Positions 59,466 to 64,000 of a stretch of 64,000 nucleotides of DNA are shown here, one piece after another. The stretch's first letter is position 1. Each line of letters begins with the position of its first letter. Source of the DNA: Hyalella azteca (Eukaryota; Arthropoda; Malacostraca; Amphipoda; Hyalellidae). Under the pieces are notes generated by a model. The model saw only the letters and a list, made by a program, of their open reading frames with translations. It was not told the origin of the DNA and ran no database searches. A program made the translations under genes and the position numbers. The DNA lies in NCBI RefSeq assembly GCF_000764305.2, contig NW_025932839.1, positions 1 to 64,000 on the forward strand, written 5' to 3'.

Positions 59466-59503
59466 CTGTCTCTTATACACATCTAGATGTGTATAAGAGA
59501 CAG
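59466..59503. other. Nextera (Tn5 mosaic-end) junction adapter contamination, complete
   Basis: All 38 bases of the junction adapter: CTGTCTCTTATACACATCT plus its reverse complement. Frames crossing it give the tell-tale peptides SYTHLDVYKRQ and MCIRDS. The base composition changes at once to the right, so the two sides may come from different genomic places. Confidence 0.97.
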
Positions 59504-60929
59504 CCTCCTCCCCCGAAGCCACCGCCTTTACTGGGGCGCCGCCGAGCAGACCCCGGCAACTAACAACAACAACGACGACCTATCCCCTCCCCCTCTCTCC
59601 AGACACTCCGGCGACCCGCCTCTCCTCTCCTACGTCTTCCACCATGCAGAGGCACCTTTGTGCGTGCGTGATAACCGGTGAAGAACATGTATGAAAATGT
59701 TGGTTTATTGTGAAATCTACCGAGCCTAGTTGGCATACGGTGACTGCAGATATCGAATTACTATCTCTTGGTAAATTGCATGGTATTCAATTACGAATGG
59801 CTGGCATGTGGTGCAAGATGACGAAAGATTTTAAAGCTGAAAAGTAGCACCTAATTGTTGTTAATGCCGGTATTTCGTACTTCTAAAAAATGTTCCAATG
59901 TCGATATCAAGTGATCTACATCATTTCTCGTTTGTTGAATGTCGTGTCTAGTGAACGTGATGGCTTATGCTGTATTCTTTGGTATTAGATTAATAATCGA
60001 GTGTGAATTTGACCATTAAATTTTTTTATTTATTTTATCAAATGTGTTCTTCTCAATTAACGCCTTAATTTATTGATCTTTTTTTATGACGATTTCTCGA
60101 TTTGCAATTAATGTGTTGATATAAATACCAAATGCAAATCGGCCATAGCCTTTTCATATCTAGATTCAGAAATTAATTTGAAGCTGTTGAAACGTATTAC
60201 TTTAACAGGTTGGACGGTTGAGGTAACGCTGAACTTACGTTGATGTTAGTTCTTGCATCGAAATATAATGATATAATTTTTACTACATCGGTTAATAGGG
60301 GTTTGAGAATTTTTTGGTTAAGGAAGGAGATAACCGATCATTTAATCTCGTTTATATGACTTATGATTGAGGACTACTGCATTAATTATTTTTATCCTAT
60401 TTTTACGCTTTGCTCTGCCCTTTGCATTATTGATGTGTGTATATTCAGTGTCTTAACATGTTGCCGAATTTTTGTCAGAAATAGTTGTACCAGAATATAG
60501 AATAATGTACATAAATGTGTTATTGCTGATTATTACGAGTATGTATGATGCATAAAGCCAGTAGTATATCATACTCTAATCGGCGTTTCTGCCAATCCAT
60601 CTTTTTTGCATAGGTTATGTAAATGTGTAAAAAAGTATAATATACGTTTAATTGTGTGGACAGAATTCTTTAGTTATCCCCGAAAGAAAATAAAGTAAGC
60701 CTGAAGAGAGCAGGTATAGGGCAGCGTATGGGGCGTGTCGGCTGTAAGTGAGCCGGAGCCGGGCAGGACTGATTCGTTGCAGCCGAGCGCCAGCGCTCAA
60801 ATAAGGCCTTACGCAGAACGTTTTGAACCCCGTAATAAGCGGACATCCTTGCTGGATTCCTGCTTCCCTGATGCTTCTATCATGCTCTTGGTTCAGCGCC
60901 GGCCCAGCTCCTACACTGCTTCTAATTTT
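59504..60929. other. Non-repetitive sequence of different composition
   Basis: 59504-59670 is GC-rich (CCTCCCC, CCGCCG runs), like a promoter or 5' UTR; 59700-60660 is AT-rich and shows no match elsewhere in the window; 60680-60930 is GC-rich again after an AATAAAG. No protein domain seen. It may be single-copy host DNA joined through the adapter. Confidence 0.4.
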
Positions 60930-61376
60930 GACTGGGTTCCAAAGAACACTGTGCCTACTGTAAAGTTTGGTGGTGGCAACATCATGATCTGGGGCTGTTT
61001 CTCCGCAAAAGGTGTTGGTAGCATATCACTTATAGATGGTAGGATGAATGCTGCAAACTACCAGAGCATCCTGGAAAATAATTTGACGACTTCTGTTGAG
61101 AAACTAGAGCTACCTGGTGATTGGATTTTCCAGCAGGATAACGATCCTAAGCATACTGCAAGATCCACAAAGACATGGTTCGCTGATAGAAATGTACACG
61201 TTATGGAATGGCCAAGCCAGTCGCCGGACTTAAATCCGATTGAAAATTTGTATAAGGTGGTGTGCCAAGAAGAATGGTATAAAATACCAGTCAGCATCTG
61301 CAAATCATTGGTCGAGACGTATAGAAATAGACTGGTATCTGTTGAGCTGAATAAAGGGTATTCAACCAAGTATTAA
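60930..61376 (+). pseudogene. Tc1 transposase, C-terminal half
   Basis: An open frame (part of 60735-61376) carries the C-terminal half of a Tc1 DDE transposase: NTVPTVKFGGGNIMIWGCFS, the second Asp in [12 protein letters not shown] and the Glu in [10 protein letters not shown]. Exactly 34 residues separate that Asp and Glu, the DD34E spacing of Tc1. It ends at TAA 61376, followed by the right TIR. The first Asp and the DNA-binding domain are absent; the ~65 codons upstream in the same frame are unrelated GC-rich sequence. This half is uninterrupted, in contrast to the decayed 12896 family, so this Tc1 may be younger. Not functional as it stands. Confidence 0.9.
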
Positions 61377-61602
61377 ATTAAAATAATGAGGATTTATTGT
61401 TTTGTACGAATACTTTTTTCACCCAAAAAGTGAACATGTTGCATTGTTTTTTGTTGCATTGAGATTTAATTTCTTTTGATAGTATTTTTGAATAAAATGC
61501 GTCTCTATACATAATTTAAATCACTTTTCCTGTTAAGTTTGTGTACTTACATACATTAAAATACGATTTTTCAAGTGTACGAATATTTATTTTCCCCCAC
61601 TG

Positions 61603-62930
61603 TATATGCAAGAGACTTTGGTGATGTTAAGAATAAGCACCCTAGTATATACTTGTTAATAAAAGAGAATGCAATTTTTACATTGAAATTTAATTATAAA
61701 AAATTTTTTAAATGAACTTAATTTGATGGTAATATTAATTTAAAGATTACAACTAAGTTGTTGTACATTTACTCAGTAATGTCTAGGGTGTATATTCAAA
61801 ATAAGATCCCAGACTGACTTCTCCAGTGAGAATGATTAGTAAATTTGATTTATAGGAGTTTAAATTCACAATTTACTTAATGTTTTGTTCGCCATAAAGC
61901 TTGTAAATAATTTTAGACGCGGCTGCACAATTTTGAAACCGGGCTATTAGGTTGCGCTACGCATGACTGCAATATAATTGCCATCAGTTGACATCTGTAT
62001 ATTATTGTACCAGTTTAATTTATAATATAAGAATATGCACCTAAAACGAATATATAAGAACCTGTAAGATAAGACCTATAAGAACCGCACCTATAAGAAT
62101 ACGCTGCATCTAAAATGTGACAAAAGAAGGCAGGAAAATTTGTTTATGTTGTAATGGCACGCACGCGCTGGTGAACGTCCAAAAACGCAGAGAAACTGAC
62201 TTGAACTTCATCACGTACAAAGTAGTTTTTTAATGAAGCTTTGGAAAGACCTTCAACCAAACTATTTAAGCTCGTAGCGCTTTATAGTCTCTTCCTGTCT
62301 ATTAAATTCTTAGTGGCACCGCACGCACATATTTTGGTATAGTTCGGCAGGCATTTTTATACGAGTTCGATTGACATTTTGGTATATTATTATACCAAAC
62401 TATTATTATTATACCAAACAAATATATTATAATTATAATTTGATTGATATTGGTATAGTTTGGCTGGCATTTTCATATCGAATTCAGACGTTTTTATGAT
62501 TGATTATACATCTTTAATTAGAAAACCACGTTGTTTCGAATAAAATTTCAAAAAAGTAAATCAAAGAAAAACCTCTTTCTACTAACTCATACAACTCACA
62601 TTCTCTCTTCATTTCTCAGTATTTATTCTATACGCGATCGATCGGTGGCAAGAGAATGCATTTTATTACTAACTATAATATAGCGGGTTAGCCTGGCGTT
62701 GCTGAATAATTTCTATTTGATAATTCCATTTATAGGAATGAAATTATAAAATGTTTATTGAAGGAAGACCGATTTTAACCTACTCACGGAACGGTCATTT
62801 ACCTGCCTTTATTCCTCTACTATTCTTCTCAAGAGGTTGTCGGATAAGCGCAGATTTCAACGAATTAACAATTTGCCGGCAATGAAAAGCAGTTGGCTGA
62901 GCTGCGACCGGCACAGTCGCAAAGGCAACT
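61603..62930 (+). repeat. Macrosatellite modules D-E-F (plus)
   Basis: Continues the unit cut at 55858: D (61605-61850), E (61860-62480), F (62490-62930). Interrupted at 62930 and resumed at 63869. Confidence 0.82.
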
Positions 62931-63280
62931 AATTCAATCTATGGGAGCGCAGCCCTACACCACAAATTTAGCTCGTAAACAAGCCCTAGCGCCAACGCCT
63001 ACCCTATAATGCAATAACTAAACTCAGCTCACACCCAAGAAGCTGTAGGTATCTGAGTCATCTCCCCACACCAACTTTAAGCAACACCTACCTCACTCCA
63101 CAGCCTGCTGAATCAAATAGTCAATTATCAACAGGTCCTACTCCACAGAATTTTACCCCATATTATCACTTCTTACACACGCCGTAAGCCTTACTGGCCG
63201 CAGACCACGCCGGATCACCGTAAACCTGCTCTGCTATTTGCAGGACTGGCGTAATCCCGCTTCACTCCACGTACGGGCAG

Positions 63281-63519
63281 AAGCGCAAACCACCGTCCCT
63301 ATAACGCCATGCCCCGGCTCTCCCCCTTCGCAGCCATAAGGCTTTCTTCAATTGCTGATCAGTTGTGCGCCAGGATAGGTTAGGTTAGGTTTGGTTAGGT
63401 TAGGTTAGGTCCCTCCATCGCGCCAGGCGCATTACTGATCGGGCAACGAGAAAAGCCTTCTGCTGGCTGCGAAGGGGGAGAGCCGGGGCATGGCGTTATA
63501 GGGACGGCGGTTTGCGCTT
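63281..63519. repeat. 55-bp inverted repeat around a telomere-like tract
   Basis: Arms 63281-63335 and 63465-63519 are inverted copies with one or two mismatches (the CCACCG/CGGCGG position differs). Weaker pairing extends inward ('aaggcttt', 'gatcag', 'gcgcca'). The (TTAGG)n tract lies in the loop. Confidence 0.85.
63375..63410 (+). repeat. Interstitial (TTAGG)n, about 7 units
   Basis: TTAGG units with one TTTGG variant in the middle. TTAGG is the canonical telomere repeat of most insects and many other arthropods, hence the taxonomic hint. It is internal, not terminal. Confidence 0.85.
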
Positions 63520-63868
63520 TAGCCTGTGGAGTAGGGCGCGATGAAGCAGTGGCTGTGACGTAACGGCGCTGTTATGTCAGGCGCTTATTGTCAAAAGCCG
63601 CGAATACGCCAGGCTGTGTTTAATACAAGCACGCAACAGTTTGGCTATTTGCCCACGGCTGTTGCTTCGGTGGCTTGATGTTATCTGCATGGCTGACTGA
63701 TTCATATCCAGGAAAGGAAATGACGCCTATGGCTTTAGGCGCTTAATCACACAGGCTAATATGCCCTCTAGCGTGATTACGAGCGGAAAGGAATAAATAT
63801 TGAATTGTGGGCAAGGGCTATGTAGCGGTCTATACTGTGTCCCCAATCTATCAACCTTCTCGCTCCTG

Positions 63869-64000
63869 GTTTAATGGCCTTTCGGCCTCCAAAAATAGAT
63901 TTAACGCCATCGTCAGATTATTCTGCTATACTGTAGATCAACAATATGCGGTGACATAGGTCCATGGATACTGATGACTTGGCGCAATATTTAGTATGAC
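63869..64000 (+). repeat. Macrosatellite module F, continuation
   Basis: 'ggcctccaaaaatagatt' to 'gtccatggatactgatgac' matches 5120-5230 and 15050-15160; cut by the window end. Confidence 0.8.

Larger units (their letters stand above)
55859..61602 (+). mobile_element. Tc1 element distended to 5.7 kb by nested DNA
   Basis: TA at 55857-55858 and 61603-61604. TIRs of about 170 bp (55859-56028 and 61433-61602) begin CAGTGGGGGAAATAAATATT and are nearly identical inverted copies. Other C-D modules read straight across this TA (33590-33610), which confirms the ends. A second Tc1 family, different from 12896. Between the TIRs only about 0.45 kb of transposase remains; the rest is MITE, macrosatellite, repeat X and unrelated DNA, with an adapter artefact at 59466. 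Confidence 0.8.
62931..63868. mobile_element. ~0.94-kb insertion with telomere-like hairpin
   Basis: Splits module F between the 'cggcacagtcgcaaag' and 'ggcctttcggcctcc' phrases. GC-richer than the surroundings. No clear terminal repeats or target duplication; borders approximate. Contains the hairpin at 63281-63519. Confidence 0.6.

Noticed and set aside
59223..59522. Predicted proteins containing SYTHLDVYKRQ, LLYTSRCV or MCIRDS
   Set aside because: These peptides come from the Nextera adapter at 59466-59503.
60735..60929. N-terminal extension of the 213-codon Tc1 frame as part of a fusion protein
   Set aside because: These codons have no Tc1 similarity and lie in GC-rich sequence of another origin; the frame is open by chance.
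61058..61369. 103-codon minus-strand ORF
   Set aside because: Antisense shadow of the Tc1 catalytic half.

Overview
The window looks like gene-free, heavily rearranged repetitive DNA from a eukaryotic nuclear genome, probably an animal and perhaps an arthropod. The reasons are AT-rich sequence, no intact protein gene in 64 kb, CR1/L2-like LINE fragments, Tc1 elements with DDE transposases, several MITE families, tRNA-like SINE heads, and one short (TTAGG)n tract, the telomere motif of most arthropods. No operon, CRISPR array, rRNA or convincing host gene was found. Nearly all open frames are repeat-derived or are shadows of tandem repeats whose period is a multiple of three.

The backbone, more than half of the window, is one non-coding repeat of about 3.7 kb. 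I call its modules E (AT-rich pseudo-palindrome), F, G (ends in a 31-bp minisatellite), A (tRNA-like SINE head), B, C (contains a 15-bp minisatellite) and D. The order E-F-G-A-B-C-D-E is cyclic: the module that ends one copy is the module that starts the next. Three successive head-to-tail units are readable on the minus strand between 35.3 and 50.1 kb. This means a tandem macrosatellite rather than a simple dispersed transposon. The array is broken by orientation switches near 15.4, 20.5, 26.9, 29.6, 33.7 and 59.1 kb.

Mobile elements sit inside the array, and other copies of the array supply the empty target site, so several boundaries can be set to the base: Tc1 elements (12896-14487; 34129-35296 truncated; 55859-61602 distended by nested sequence), a TTA-flanked Harbinger-type MITE (23987-24741), a TTAA-flanked piggyBac-type MITE (54663-55035), a 2.16-kb element with CCC...GGG ends carrying a tRNA-Ala-like sequence (27225-29388), a 6.4-kb insertion with direct terminal modules (38330-44734), a five-copy TTAAGGGG-ended family, and several 5'-truncated LINEs.

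Layout: 0-2.9 kb duplicated segment, LINE 3' end and MITE; 2.9-6.6 kb one plus-strand unit; 6.6-11.3 kb assembly junction, unclassified DNA, MITE, 22-bp satellite and second copy of the duplicated segment; 11.3-14.8 kb unit plus Tc1; 14.8-38.3 kb units in both orientations; 38.3-44.7 kb large insertion; 44.7-55.9 kb minus-strand units, LINE and inverted repeat X; 55.9-61.6 kb Tc1 with nested DNA; 61.6-64 kb plus-strand unit with a telomere-like hairpin insertion.

Caution: two Nextera transposase adapter junctions (6649-6684 and 59466-59503) and single Ns at 6640 and 9546 are left in the sequence. Contiguity across those points, and possibly some of the inversions, may be assembly artefact.
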